From positions 1 through 64,000 of the forward strand of contig JAJDBT010000050.1 of NCBI GenBank assembly GCA_029261215.1: a stretch of DNA of 64,000 nt, given 5' to 3'. The notes beneath the pieces were generated by a model that worked only from the letters and a program-made list of their open reading frames with translations, searched no databases and was not told where the DNA came from. Shown here one piece after another: positions 49,261 through 59,901 of this stretch; positions within the stretch are counted from its first letter, which is position 1; each line of letters opens with the position of its first letter. The position numbers and the translations under genes were made by a program. The stretch is from Nitrospirota bacterium (lineage in GTDB: Bacteria; Nitrospirota; Nitrospiria; SBBL01; JAADHI01).

Positions 49261-49660
49261 AATCTTTCCCCAATCATAAAGACGTCTGGGTTAAAAGCAA
49301 CGACGTAATCAAAGAACTCTTCTATCATTACTGAGGTTGAAATTGTTTATCGCATTTTCCAGTCACAACTGGGAAAATGCGCCATTTAAAATACACCTCT
49401 ACATCTTACTTGTTTCACATCGTGGATGTCTTTGCTTATAGATCAGGTCACCCTTACGATTATATCAGACTTCCATTTATCTGCAGGAATGGCATGGCTC
49501 CTTAAAAAAAATCAAGCACCCCCTTCAGATAGAAGCCCTTCTATATGACTCTTACACTTCAATCGGGATTGATCTTTTACTAGACAGAGCATTGGCGACC
49601 CCTCAAGAGGCCTCAGAGCACCATGAATGATATCAAAATGATGAGGCGGGATGGCGGGAC

Positions 49661-52192
49661 TCAGGATTTGCTTTGAATGAAGTTATCTTTTCGAAATGCA
49701 CCAAAATAGTTAAACATCATTCCATTCAATAAAACGAGGACGATCGGTCGAGTCAGTTTCTCCCGATCATATTCTTCCAAAGATAAAAAACCTTCATCAT
49801 AGAAATATCGCGCTTTTTCTATAAAACGTCTTTTTTCAGATTCCTTTGCATATTTTTCCGCATAAAGAAACACATTACATTTACGAAGTTCCTGAGCACC
49901 CCAGGTCCCATTCGGATATTCTAATTTTTCAGGTTTACTAAGGTAGACATATTCGTTTTTTACCATCCAGTCCACGTAATGGAGGAGGCATTTTCGTGAA
50001 TAATCCCACATTTCGTCAATCTGTTGATGCTCTGTTTTAATATCTAAATACTTCCCAAGTGACTGAAAAAAGACAACATACATCCACCGGTTCTCGATAT
50101 CCAAGAGGTCTTTCTTCGCAATATCGTCATTCGGATGAACACAAGCCCGAATCAAGGTCTCAGCTTTTTTGAGATACCGATTCTGTTTTGTCAATTGATA
50201 CGCATCAAGCAGAACAGCCAGTGCATTCCCGCTTGCTCGACCTGGGCCATCCAATCCATACACTTTATTGAGTTGAACCAAGCTCTTTTCGCTTGTTTTT
50301 TCTTTTATGAATGCGATAAATTTTCGCGCCGTACGTAGCATTTTTCTGAGCAGGCGTTTTTCTGAGCGGATATTGTTCTCGACAAATAACGCCAATTCCA
50401 AGACCGCTTCATAAGAAGACACACTTCCGGTCATATAGTGATGCAACAACAAGCCACTCGAATACACATGCGATAAAGAAGGCCCACCCCCATAAAATGC
50501 TTTATTTCGATAAGGGAGGTGTTTCTTCGAGAAACATCGATGGGTGGCCGTCTCGGCGTCAATATAGTGTTCCGTATGCCAAAACAACCCACGGTTGTAT
50601 TCTATGCGATCCTCATCCGTGTGATAGATATCGATGTCTTTCACATGCCGGCACAGCTCGTCCCCCAGAATAAACCACTCGATATCCCCGCTTCGGAGAT
50701 ACTGATTTAAAAAACCAAAAATGCCATCGTACTGATTGTTATAGTGAGAAATCAGCGGGTTAGGGCCCTCGTGCCCTACGGCCTCATGATCCCCGTAAAG
50801 CTCGCCAAAATTCCGCCACCCATATTCATCGATAATTTCTCTTCTTTTGAAAAAACTCTGCTCTCCTTCAATCGCAGCGTGAATAAATTCCTGATATTTA
50901 TCCTTGTTTTCCTTATTCTCCGGGACAAAATGGCTGAGCGCCTTCGAATCTGCATAACACTCCGGAGTGGTTCTCAGGCTCAGTGGGCGATGAACTCCCT
51001 CAAGCCCCATTTTCTCCCCGTCTTCGGGACACATCTCAAAAAAAATCGTATGGGTTTTCTGCTCCCCGCCCTGCAACTCAAAGGCATCATCAAATTGATA
51101 AGGAAAAAGACGAATATGCAAGGTATCCTGCTCTGCTTCCAAGGCCTTTGGGCAGTTTTGCCAGAAATGCTGAACCGTCGTCTCAATGCTGTTTGTCCCA
51201 TTGCCAATACGAATGATCGGAGTTGCCCTCAAACCCTCCTCCAAGACATTCCCATTGCAAACAACCTGATAGCCTCGAAATCGCTGGGGGACTTCACCGT
51301 CCCGATTGACATGATTTAGGCTCTTCCAATGTTCTCCGCCACTCGAATCTTGGTAAATCGTGAATAAATCACCTTGCTTTGCTTTCTGATTAAAATTGAT
51401 GGGATAGACGGTCCTCCCTGGCATAGATTGCCATTGAGAGCGTCCTGGGGCATCCCAATCAGCGCGAACCCTAAGCGATAGCGATAAATCCTCAAAAAAA
51501 ACGGACCCAGGATCACCCAGATCCCAAAGCCCACCAGGGTGTATCGCCGCTTTTGGATTGAGAAGTGTAAACTCAAGTTTGACCAAGGCACTGTTTACAT
51601 AAAAGCTCAGCCTCGAAAAAAAATCACAAAAAGCCTGTTGGCCTGAAGACTGAAAACTGCCTTCGATTTTGATGGTCGTTCTCAAGTCGCCTTCTGTCTC
51701 AAGAACAATGTTTTCAATTACGGGGTCATAGGTTTTTCCCGCATCATCCGTTAAAACAATCTCATTGCCCGATGCTGATAATACATCCTGCCCACGAATC
51801 ACAACACGCTCAAAAGGACTAAATACCTTGTGATTCAAAAAAAAGCAGGCGGCTTGTGTATCAATTTTCAATACGTCCAGGCTTTGCTCAATCAGAATTG
51901 ATTTTGGATTGTTCAGTCTCGGGGTTTCGGTCTCCACAACAAGCCGTAATTCCAGGGTTTGGTAGGCCTCGACCGAAGCCTGGAAATCAAGTAAAACCCA
52001 CTTTGAACTCCCATCCGGCCAAAACGCAAGAGACGCCGTTTGCAAAGGACAATCATTCCCATCCCAATCTTGCAGCCTCAACATTGAACCGCCCGACAAC
52101 AACCCCTTTGGCAGAGGGATGCCAACAGACACCGGCTCACAGTGACGGTAAATACCTGCATTTTCTTCAACAAGAATAGGAATGTACGACAC
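49661..52192 (-). CDS. PcRGLX-like (exo-rhamnogalacturonan lyase-like) protein
   Basis: N-terminus EPVSVGIPLPKGLLSG...DWDGNDCPLQTASLAFWPDGSSKWVLLDF; no signal peptide seen. Confidence 0.55.
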   Translation of the reverse strand: MSYIPILVEENAGIYRHCEPVSVGIPLPKGLLSGGSMLRLQDWDGNDCPLQTASLAFWPDGSSKWVLLDFQASVEAYQTLELRLVVETETPRLNNPKSILIEQSLDVLKIDTQAACFFLNHKVFSPFERVVIRGQDVLSASGNEIVLTDDAGKTYDPVIENIVLETEGDLRTTIKIEGSFQSSGQQAFCDFFSRLSFYVNSALVKLEFTLLNPKAAIHPGGLWDLGDPGSVFFEDLSLSLRVRADWDAPGRSQWQSMPGRTVYPINFNQKAKQGDLFTIYQDSSGGEHWKSLNHVNRDGEVPQRFRGYQVVCNGNVLEEGLRATPIIRIGNGTNSIETTVQHFWQNCPKALEAEQDTLHIRLFPYQFDDAFELQGGEQKTHTIFFEMCPEDGEKMGLEGVHRPLSLRTTPECYADSKALSHFVPENKENKDKYQEFIHAAIEGEQSFFKRREIIDEYGWRNFGELYGDHEAVGHEGPNPLISHYNNQYDGIFGFLNQYLRSGDIEWFILGDELCRHVKDIDIYHTDEDRIEYNRGLFWHTEHYIDAETATHRCFSKKHLPYRNKAFYGGGPSLSHVYSSGLLLHHYMTGSVSSYEAVLELALFVENNIRSEKRLLRKMLRTARKFIAFIKEKTSEKSLVQLNKVYGLDGPGRASGNALAVLLDAYQLTKQNRYLKKAETLIRACVHPNDDIAKKDLLDIENRWMYVVFFQSLGKYLDIKTEHQQIDEMWDYSRKCLLHYVDWMVKNEYVYLSKPEKLEYPNGTWGAQELRKCNVFLYAEKYAKESEKRRFIEKARYFYDEGFLSLEEYDREKLTRPIVLVLLNGMMFNYFGAFRKDNFIQSKS

Positions 52193-52194
52193 GG

Positions 52195-53310
52195 TTAGGC
52201 ACTCCCTTCATACATCTCTTCATAGGCATGGACCATTTTATCGACGGTAAAATACTCATCAAAACGAGCTCTTCCCGCCTGACCCATTTTATTCATCATG
52301 TCCGGGTTTTCAAACAAATATAAAATACGATCGACAAGGGATTTTTCATCATCACTGGGGACAACAAATCCGGTCTCGCCTTCCTGAACAATCTCCGGAT
52401 TTCCACCAACATCCGTCACGACCATCGGCAGACTTGAAGCCATCGCCTCCAAAATTGTCATTGCCGTTCCCTCGCTAAACGAAGTGAGCAAAAAGAGATC
52501 CATCACTGAAAAATAGCGATGCACATCCTCCCTGAAACCCGTGAAAATAACGTGGGAGCTCAGCTCAAGCTCAGAGACAAACGATTCCAAATGATGTCGC
52601 TCCGGCCCATCCCCGATGATGACCAGAACGGTCTCGGGATAGGACGCTCTAATATGCCTCAGCGCCTTAATCATCATTTTCTGATTCTTAATGGGGTCAA
52701 GCCTCCCAACCGTCCCAAGCATGCGGGCACTTTCCGGAAGACCGAGTTCTTTTTTAAAATCAGTCTCCGGCGGCAAGAGGTACCGCGTATCATCCAATCC
52801 ATTGTAAATCACCTTTATTTTTTTAGCCGGAAAATTTTCATATTGGATCAGCGCGTCTTTTGTCGCCGACGAGATCGCAGTGATGTAGGCTGTGAAACAA
52901 TTCAGGAGTGGATTCAATAAAACACGTTTCGGTCTTCGTACATCCGGGAAAAATCGGCCATGTTCGGTAAAGATCACCTTTGTTGACATAAAAACAGCAG
53001 CGCTGAGCCCATACACATAGGGCGTATACTGGTGACAATGCAGAACCGCCACATCGTGGTGTTTCAAAAAATGCCGGATATCTCTAACAACGGACCAATC
53101 AAAACCTGGCTTTCGGCGAAAAGAAACAATCTGAATACCTTTTTCTATCAGCTGTTTTCCAAACGCGCCCACGGGTTCTTCTAGACAGAGGATCGAAACA
53201 ATATATCTTGTTTTATCGGTGTGCTCCACCAGGTTATAGATGACCTGTTCGGCCCCTCCCATCCCCATATTAAAGGTGAGATGTACAATATGTTTCTTCA
53301 CAGTTTCAAC
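52195..53310 (-). CDS. Family 4-type glycosyltransferase
   Basis: MGMGGAEQVIYNLVEHTD, LGTVGRLDPIKNQKMMIKAL, EGTAMTILEAMASSLPMVVTDVGGNPE; GTG start about 53310 (or 53301) avoids most overlap with upstream gene. Confidence 0.85.
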   Translation of the reverse strand, partial: VETVKKHIVHLTFNMGMGGAEQVIYNLVEHTDKTRYIVSILCLEEPVGAFGKQLIEKGIQIVSFRRKPGFDWSVVRDIRHFLKHHDVAVLHCHQYTPYVYGLSAAVFMSTKVIFTEHGRFFPDVRRPKRVLLNPLLNCFTAYITAISSATKDALIQYENFPAKKIKVIYNGLDDTRYLLPPETDFKKELGLPESARMLGTVGRLDPIKNQKMMIKALRHIRASYPETVLVIIGDGPERHHLESFVSELELSSHVIFTGFREDVHRYFSVMDLFLLTSFSEGTAMTILEAMASSLPMVVTDVGGNPEIVQEGETGFVVPSDDEKSLVDRILYLFENPDMMNKMGQAGRARFDEYFTVDKMVHAYEEMYEGSA

Positions 53311-53315
53311 ACTTT

Positions 53316-54509
53316 CTAGGAAATAAGCGCACCCAATTTGGCCAAGTTCGCGTCCCATGAATAATGTCTATAGACATTTTCTTTTGCTTTTTCGCCGAGC
53401 GCGATCCTTTTGGCTTCATCTTCCAGAAGCGCGACCACTGCTCTGGCAAAATGATCCTCGTCATCCGCAATGATGATATCCATATCTTCATGTACGATTA
53501 CCCCATCGCTTGCGTTAGAAGTTGCAACAATTGCATTTCCTGTTGCCATCGCTTCGAGCACTTTATTTTGAAGTCCTCTTGCTATTCGTAAAGGGATCAC
53601 GCAAATATCCGCCATCCAATAGAATTCCCTGATGTCATCCACATAACCCGTCACATGGACGCCTTCTATTTTTGAGAGATTTTTAACCGCTTCTGTCGGA
53701 TTGTTTCCAACAATATAAAACTGCGTATTGGGGATTTTTTCTTTTATTTTTTCAAAAACATGATTGCAAAACCAAGCCACACCATCCTCGTTCGCAAAAT
53801 AGTCCATGACCCCAGTAAATATAAGGATTGGCTTGTCATTTTTAACACTTCTTTTCTTTGGGGAAAAATATTCAAAGTCAACGCCATTTGAGATATAAGC
53901 CAGATTTTTTGCATCAGGGTAACGCCCTTTAAACATATCGACTTCCCGTTTTGAAACAAAAAAGGAATGGTGAAACAATTGGTTGATTTTAATTTCATAC
54001 TGAAGCAAGCGGCGGCGTTCAAAAGCATATACCCAGCTCAAAGGAAAGCGGCTGTAGGTTGCATATTGCCCCCATTTGTCCGAATCCAGATCTACATAAT
54101 CGAGTATAAACTTGATCCCGTTCTGTTCTTTTTTTAGAAAAGCAGGGGTTTTAAAGACGTACTCTGCGACACTCGAGCAGAAACAAATCACAACGTCGAT
54201 GTTGTTCTCCGCCAGAACCTTGTCGATATATTTCTGAAGCGGCGTATGATAGAAACTACACACAGAAAAAGGCTTCCCTTTCAAAATATTTTTTAAAAGG
54301 GCCACTCTTTTATTGAAATAGACTGCATGTACTTCTTTACAATATTCTTTCAAGCCCAGCACATACTGCTCGTCGGACGGCTGGTCCAATATGGTCCCAA
54401 GGTAAATATCGTGACCCTGAGATAAAAACTTAATTTCGTTAAACGACCGTATTTTATCCCCCTTATTTGGAGGATATGGAATACGGTGTGCGATGAATAG
54501 AATGTTCAA
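53316..54509 (-). CDS. TIGR03087-like exosortase/PEP-CTERM-associated glycosyltransferase
   Basis: MNILFIAHRIPYPPNKGDKIRSFNEIKFLSQGHDIYLGT. Confidence 0.75.
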   Translation of the reverse strand: MNILFIAHRIPYPPNKGDKIRSFNEIKFLSQGHDIYLGTILDQPSDEQYVLGLKEYCKEVHAVYFNKRVALLKNILKGKPFSVCSFYHTPLQKYIDKVLAENNIDVVICFCSSVAEYVFKTPAFLKKEQNGIKFILDYVDLDSDKWGQYATYSRFPLSWVYAFERRRLLQYEIKINQLFHHSFFVSKREVDMFKGRYPDAKNLAYISNGVDFEYFSPKKRSVKNDKPILIFTGVMDYFANEDGVAWFCNHVFEKIKEKIPNTQFYIVGNNPTEAVKNLSKIEGVHVTGYVDDIREFYWMADICVIPLRIARGLQNKVLEAMATGNAIVATSNASDGVIVHEDMDIIIADDEDHFARAVVALLEDEAKRIALGEKAKENVYRHYSWDANLAKLGALIS

Positions 54510-55834
54510 GAAATCGCCCTTTCTTTTAAAAGGGATTGTAAGGCCGCCTCACGCTCAGAAAAAATAAAGCGGTTAGACACAAGACTGAGAATCAGTAAGA
54601 AATAAAATACTTCATAGGTAATCAGATTAAGAAAAACTGAACATAGAAAAAATGCAGAGATTCCACAGACAATGGCATCATTGCCATAGGAAAGCAGAGG
54701 GTCTACATGCTCATCTTGGTGAATTTTTCTGTTGCGCCAAAACTGAGTCAAAACCCTCGCAAGAATAAGTAAATACATCAGGCCAGCCAAAATGCCACAC
54801 TCAGAGCCGAGCTGTATCGCTGTGTTATGTGCAACATAAGGTTGTGTATCAGCATAATCTGGGTAAGCAACGACGAACTTACCCAGCCCGACGCCAACAA
54901 AAGGACGATCTACCATCATTTTCAAGCCCGTTTCCCATGACTCAAGTCTCGGATTGGCCAGACCCTCTTCAGACTTCAGGGTTTCTGCGCGGTTCTTCAT
55001 ATCTCCGCCCTGCAATGAAAACGCGACAACTAAGGCAATGAAAGTGCCGATACCCAATAGCCTTGAACGAGACCTCACCGTAATGAAAAGGCACACAAAA
55101 CCGGTCCCAAGTAAGGCGCCTCGGGACCCTGTCAAAAATATGGCATGCCATGCCCATGGAATAGCCCCCCACAAAGCATATTTAACAAATATGCTTTTAT
55201 AGTAAGACCCCATGAAATATAAAAAAGGTATCCCTACGACAAAAAGCATGCCAAAGATGTTCTCATCTATATACAGGCCTGATCCCCCGTATTGACCGCT
55301 CGGCCCGCCAAGACGGGGTTGACCCTGCATTTGCCCTGAAAAATATTGCATATTCGCCCAGTAAATATAGTAATAAATAATTGCAATAAAGCTCATCACC
55401 AGATAATGGAATTTTCTTTTAGTGTCTATTAGGCAGATCGCTATAAAGTAAAAAAAGTAAGCCTTATTCAGGACATCGAGTATGCCCGCAGGATTCATCA
55501 TCCCAAGACCCTTACTATCTCGAAAATCCGGATCGTAAGCGTAACGACTAAAGACATCCGAAAGATATATTGATATCCATATGATCGCTAAAAACACATT
55601 TTGTTTGTTGTTTAACATGGAAAAATCAACTTTTTTCTGGAAGAGCGCTTTTAAAAAACCGATCATCGTGGCAAGGGAGACATACAAGGAAATTCGAATA
55701 CCCTCAAGCACCCAGAACCAAATTGATTGAGGGGACAATATCGCAAGAAAATAATAAACCAAAACCCCGGTCCAGGCTTGCATGATGGCAGAGGATACGA
55801 CTCCAACCAGCAGGATATAAATTAGCATTTGCAA
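54506..55834 (-). CDS. O-antigen ligase/polymerase-like protein, exosortase A-associated ligase type (TIGR03097-like)
   Basis: Polytopic; HAIFLTGSRGALLGTG; GVGLGKFVVAYPDYADTQPYVAHNTAIQLGSECG. Confidence 0.7.
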   Translation of the reverse strand: MQMLIYILLVGVVSSAIMQAWTGVLVYYFLAILSPQSIWFWVLEGIRISLYVSLATMIGFLKALFQKKVDFSMLNNKQNVFLAIIWISIYLSDVFSRYAYDPDFRDSKGLGMMNPAGILDVLNKAYFFYFIAICLIDTKRKFHYLVMSFIAIIYYYIYWANMQYFSGQMQGQPRLGGPSGQYGGSGLYIDENIFGMLFVVGIPFLYFMGSYYKSIFVKYALWGAIPWAWHAIFLTGSRGALLGTGFVCLFITVRSRSRLLGIGTFIALVVAFSLQGGDMKNRAETLKSEEGLANPRLESWETGLKMMVDRPFVGVGLGKFVVAYPDYADTQPYVAHNTAIQLGSECGILAGLMYLLILARVLTQFWRNRKIHQDEHVDPLLSYGNDAIVCGISAFFLCSVFLNLITYEVFYFLLILSLVSNRFIFSEREAALQSLLKERAIS

Positions 55835-55951
55835 GCACAGCTCAAAGTAAACCTCTCATCAAAATAAGCCTTTTACGAGGACACCGCCCTTCCACAAAAA
55901 CTATTCCCCTCACTCAGATCGTAATAAATATTCCTGAAAAACAAGCGCGCT

Positions 55952-56890
55952 TTAAGAAGGGTTCTTTTTAAGAACAGCCACTGTTCTTGAAAAAAAATAC
56001 ACCTGAAGCAGCAACAAGAGTCTCAATGCATCACCGATCTTCTGTATTTTTTCTTTAACTTTGTATAAAACAGCTAAGGTCGGCAAAAGATATAAAACAA
56101 ACAAAAGGGCAAGCCATTTTAGATCAAACAACACCAAGGCGGCCAGACAGATCCCTGGAAAAAAAACACCGAAATAGAGCGGTATAGCGAGACTGGGGAG
56201 CTCCTTCCATTGAAATCTGTGACTGAACAAACCGATTAAATTACTTCGGCCTCTCCATATTTCCTTCGACATAAAGTGCCTCACCGTCGCGGCCTCACCC
56301 AGATGGATCACTTCGATTCTTGCGTCGGAAATGATTTTCCCATACTGCCGGATGCGGTAGGAAAAATCGACATCTTCGCATGTGACCAAGGCTTCATTGA
56401 AACCGGAAACTGCCAGAAACTGATCTTTCCGAACAAATAAATTCATTGATTCCAACCAATCGACCTCCTGAATTTGTGTTTTTTTTTGCCGTACCAAGTA
56501 CCATGTTTTTTGCACCCAGGTGGCCTCTTCTGGAATCGTTGGCGGACTGCCCCAAGCAGAGACATCCTCAGCGTCAAAATAGACTGCCGCATTCTGTAGC
56601 CATGTTTTGGAAACCAAACAGTCGGCATCCACAAAAGCAATGATCTCTCCCGTCGCGTTTCGGACCCCTAAATTCCGAAGACCTGAGACATGTTTCTCAT
56701 CGTCTCTTAAGACTTTTGCGCCATACTCTTCGGCAATCTCCCGGGTCCGGTCATCAGAACCATTGTCGACCAAAATAACTTCCAGATTGTCCTTTGGAAA
56801 CACTAATTCCTGTATAGATCGTAAACACCCCGGCAGACAAGCTTCTTCGTTGTAGGCCGGTATGACAATCGACACTTTTTTCATCATCAC
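55952..56890 (-). CDS. Family 2 glycosyltransferase
   Basis: SIVIPAYNEEACLPGCLRSI, LVDNGSDD, AFVDADC. Confidence 0.88.
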   Translation of the reverse strand: MMMKKVSIVIPAYNEEACLPGCLRSIQELVFPKDNLEVILVDNGSDDRTREIAEEYGAKVLRDDEKHVSGLRNLGVRNATGEIIAFVDADCLVSKTWLQNAAVYFDAEDVSAWGSPPTIPEEATWVQKTWYLVRQKKTQIQEVDWLESMNLFVRKDQFLAVSGFNEALVTCEDVDFSYRIRQYGKIISDARIEVIHLGEAATVRHFMSKEIWRGRSNLIGLFSHRFQWKELPSLAIPLYFGVFFPGICLAALVLFDLKWLALLFVLYLLPTLAVLYKVKEKIQKIGDALRLLLLLQVYFFSRTVAVLKKNPS

Positions 56891-58794
56891 AGCCCCATCC
56901 CGGCATTTTCAGCCAAAAAACATTCCTGATACCACAGCTCAAACATCAGCAGACTCCAAAGCACAGTCGCATAGTTGCGTTTTCGAGTTTGATGGAGGTC
57001 CCAAATGCGCCTCACGGCAGTCGGCTCAAAAAAATGATTCAGCCCCGCCGTATGCGAAAGTATGTGGCTCTCAGCAAAAGTCCGGATTTCCTTCCGGAGC
57101 CATTGCGCCAGCGGCGCAGAAAACCCCATTTTCTTTCTGTGCAAGATTTCATCTGGAAGCCTCTCGGCCAGCGATTGTTTCAAAATGTACTTCTTCTGGC
57201 CTCGATAATACTTCAAGTGTCCCGGAATCGTGGCGGCAAATTCTATCACCCGATGGTCCAAAAGCGGCGCACGCACTTCCAAAGAATTCGCCATACTCAT
57301 GCGATCCACTTTCACGAGCACGTCTCCCGGCAGGTAGGATTTTAAGTCTGTGTACAGGATTTTGGAAAGATGGTCTTCGGTATCCGCTTTATCATAATGA
57401 TACTTTGTCACCGAAAATGGATCATAACCTCCAATCGCGCGTTTTGTTTCTTCATTCATGAGCGACTGCCAAAAAGCATCATTCCCCTCAGTGTTACTCA
57501 AATAAAAACCATAATCAGATGTGTGACTGAGCGTTCCCAATAATGTTGAGCCTTTTCGCAGAACGGGGTGATTCCCAGTCGACAAAACCCTTGATAAAAA
57601 AGGAAAAATACTCCCTCGGATAAAACCCGGAATCTTTTTTCGGATATTGTTTTCGATATCATCAATGGCATATTTTTCATAACCCGCAAAGTTCTCATCC
57701 CCACCGTCTCCAGAAAGCGCAACTGTCACTTGCTGCCTGGCAATTTTAGAAACATAATAGGTCGGGACAGAGGATGCGTCCGCAAAAGGTTCATCAAAAT
57801 AACGCACCAATTCCGGCAAAATCGCTTCAATATCCTGCTTCACCGTAAATTCATGATGATCGGTCTTGAATTTTTCAGCCACGATACGGGCATACGCCAC
57901 TTCATCGTACTCCCGTGAGTCAAAACCAATGGCGCAAGTGGTCACAGGCTTTGGCGTGTGTCCGGCCATGAAAGCCACGACGGCGCTTGAATCAATCCCG
58001 CCGCTCAAAAAGGCGCCCAAGGGTACGTCACTGATCATCCGCATCTGAACACTTTCATCCAGCAAGTGGACGAGGTTTTCACAAAGATCGTGTTCACTTT
58101 TTTTAGAGGTCTCCGCGAATGAGACATCCCAATACGCCTCTTTTTTGAGGCTGTTTCGGTCGCAGTACAGGGCGTAACCCGGCTCAAGCTTATAAATATT
58201 TTGATAAATGGTTTTTGGATCCGGCACATAAAGGTAGCGAAAATAATCACTCAAGGCCTCGTAATTTATTTTTTTTTCAACGGAGGGGTCTTGCAGGATG
58301 GCCTTGATCTCCGATGCAAAAATAAAGGTCTTTCCATCAAAATAATAATACAGCGGTTTTTTCCCGATGCGGTCTCGGGCCAGAAAAAGCGTGTTGTTTT
58401 TTTTATCCCAGATGCAAAAGGCAAACATCCCCCTAAGATACTGCAGACAGGCTGGGCCATATTCTTGATAAAGCGCTAGAATCACCTCTGTGTCACAATC
58501 ACTTGAAAAAACATAGCCCTTTGCGGTCAAGTTCTCCCGAAGCTTTAAAAAATTATAGATCTCGCCGTTGAAGGTAACCCAAAGAGATTTATCGGCAGTG
58601 GACATCGGCTGGTGTCCCGACTTTGAAAGATCCAGGATGCTTAAACGGCGATGCCCAAGCCCGACAGGCCCATCCACATACACACCACTGTCGTCTGGCC
58701 CTCGATATGCCATCACATCACACATTGCCTTGATGATTTTTGGGGAAACCGGATGTTTTAAGTTAAGATTGTATTTTCCCGCAATACCACACAT
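56887..58794 (-). CDS. Glutamine-hydrolysing asparagine synthase family protein (XrtA-associated amidotransferase type)
   Basis: MCGIAG start, YRGPDDSGVYV, GAFLSGGIDSSAVVAFM. Confidence 0.87.
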   Translation of the reverse strand: MCGIAGKYNLNLKHPVSPKIIKAMCDVMAYRGPDDSGVYVDGPVGLGHRRLSILDLSKSGHQPMSTADKSLWVTFNGEIYNFLKLRENLTAKGYVFSSDCDTEVILALYQEYGPACLQYLRGMFAFCIWDKKNNTLFLARDRIGKKPLYYYFDGKTFIFASEIKAILQDPSVEKKINYEALSDYFRYLYVPDPKTIYQNIYKLEPGYALYCDRNSLKKEAYWDVSFAETSKKSEHDLCENLVHLLDESVQMRMISDVPLGAFLSGGIDSSAVVAFMAGHTPKPVTTCAIGFDSREYDEVAYARIVAEKFKTDHHEFTVKQDIEAILPELVRYFDEPFADASSVPTYYVSKIARQQVTVALSGDGGDENFAGYEKYAIDDIENNIRKKIPGFIRGSIFPFLSRVLSTGNHPVLRKGSTLLGTLSHTSDYGFYLSNTEGNDAFWQSLMNEETKRAIGGYDPFSVTKYHYDKADTEDHLSKILYTDLKSYLPGDVLVKVDRMSMANSLEVRAPLLDHRVIEFAATIPGHLKYYRGQKKYILKQSLAERLPDEILHRKKMGFSAPLAQWLRKEIRTFAESHILSHTAGLNHFFEPTAVRRIWDLHQTRKRNYATVLWSLLMFELWYQECFLAENAGMGL

Positions 58795-58797
58795 AGT

Positions 58798-59901
58798 TTA
58801 AAGTCCGATATGTTTTCTTATCATCGGCCCAAGAATTTTGCTAACCGGAACCGGCAGTTTTTTCCACAATCGCATCGCAATATCAAACGTCCCTTTTTTT
58901 GAGTCGGGATCTCCCACTGCCTTCCCGTTCAATGCAAAATAGTGCCAATATAAGGGGACGGGCAAAGCGCCCCACTGCGCTTTAAACTTGTAGGTGCCTT
59001 CCTCCGGGGTAGAGCGGCCAAAATCAAATGCCGTGAATCCCTGCTCACAGGCATATGCTAACATCGCCCAGTACAGCAACATATTAGGACTCAAGCGGCC
59101 ATATTCCCTGAGAGAAGAAGCCCATAAATTTCTCAAGACACCTTTAAACCCAATGATAACACCACCAGCGACAGGCGTCCTCCCCTGATAGATCATACAG
59201 ATGCGTGAGGATGCTTCAAAGGTTCGGAGCGTATTGCCGATCATTGCTTTGGAATGCACGGGAGAACCCAGATCCCGCATGTTAACGGCGAAAACCTTGT
59301 AAAAATCAGCCAGTAGCTCCACCCCTCCTATTTTTGATATCAGTCCTTCTTTCTGGGGTTTCTTAATCTGGCTTCTCAATTTAGCCTTGAAGGATTTCAG
59401 GAGGATCTCGGCGGTTTCAGGTAAATCGAGCACCATGCGAACCTTGTGAGATGAGGTTACCATTGGATGACTTTCAAACTGACTGCGTTTGCCTTGAAAA
59501 ATAGCCTGCAAACCCGCATGTCGTAACTCAATAGTCTCCACACCCAAACGATCTCCCTGAGCCACTGCCGCAGACAATAGGGCTTCTTCAACCGATTCTG
59601 CACTGGCCAAAATGCCGCCATCGTCAACAAAGGGCATGGAAATCAAGGCATTGCCAAAAAGAGGACTTTTAAGATGAACCAACGGCAAGATACCTTCAAT
59701 GACGGGCTTTCCCTGAGATGCCCCCTCAAGTAGGCGTCTTTCCGCGATCAAATAATAGCTCTTATGACCATAAGTTTTTTCGATGACCTCCCGCCAGCCC
59801 GAAAGATGATAGAGTGCGCCTTGTGAGTGCGTAACGACAAAGGCATCCCAAGTGTCCTCATCTCCTGCAGAAAAAGGCCTAACAAAGATGGATTTACTCA
59901 T
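58798..59901 (-). CDS. FemAB/GNAT-like protein, XrtA/PEP-CTERM-associated type
   Basis: MLLYWAMLAYACEQGFTAFDFGRSTPEEGTYKFKAQWGALPVPLYWHY. Confidence 0.8.
   Translation of the reverse strand: MSKSIFVRPFSAGDEDTWDAFVVTHSQGALYHLSGWREVIEKTYGHKSYYLIAERRLLEGASQGKPVIEGILPLVHLKSPLFGNALISMPFVDDGGILASAESVEEALLSAAVAQGDRLGVETIELRHAGLQAIFQGKRSQFESHPMVTSSHKVRMVLDLPETAEILLKSFKAKLRSQIKKPQKEGLISKIGGVELLADFYKVFAVNMRDLGSPVHSKAMIGNTLRTFEASSRICMIYQGRTPVAGGVIIGFKGVLRNLWASSLREYGRLSPNMLLYWAMLAYACEQGFTAFDFGRSTPEEGTYKFKAQWGALPVPLYWHYFALNGKAVGDPDSKKGTFDIAMRLWKKLPVPVSKILGPMIRKHIGL

Noticed and set aside
50744-51319. 191-aa plus-strand ORF
   Set aside because: Antisense within the PcRGLX-like gene, no motif.
56862-57461. 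199-aa plus-strand ORF
   Set aside because: Antisense to the asparagine synthase gene.
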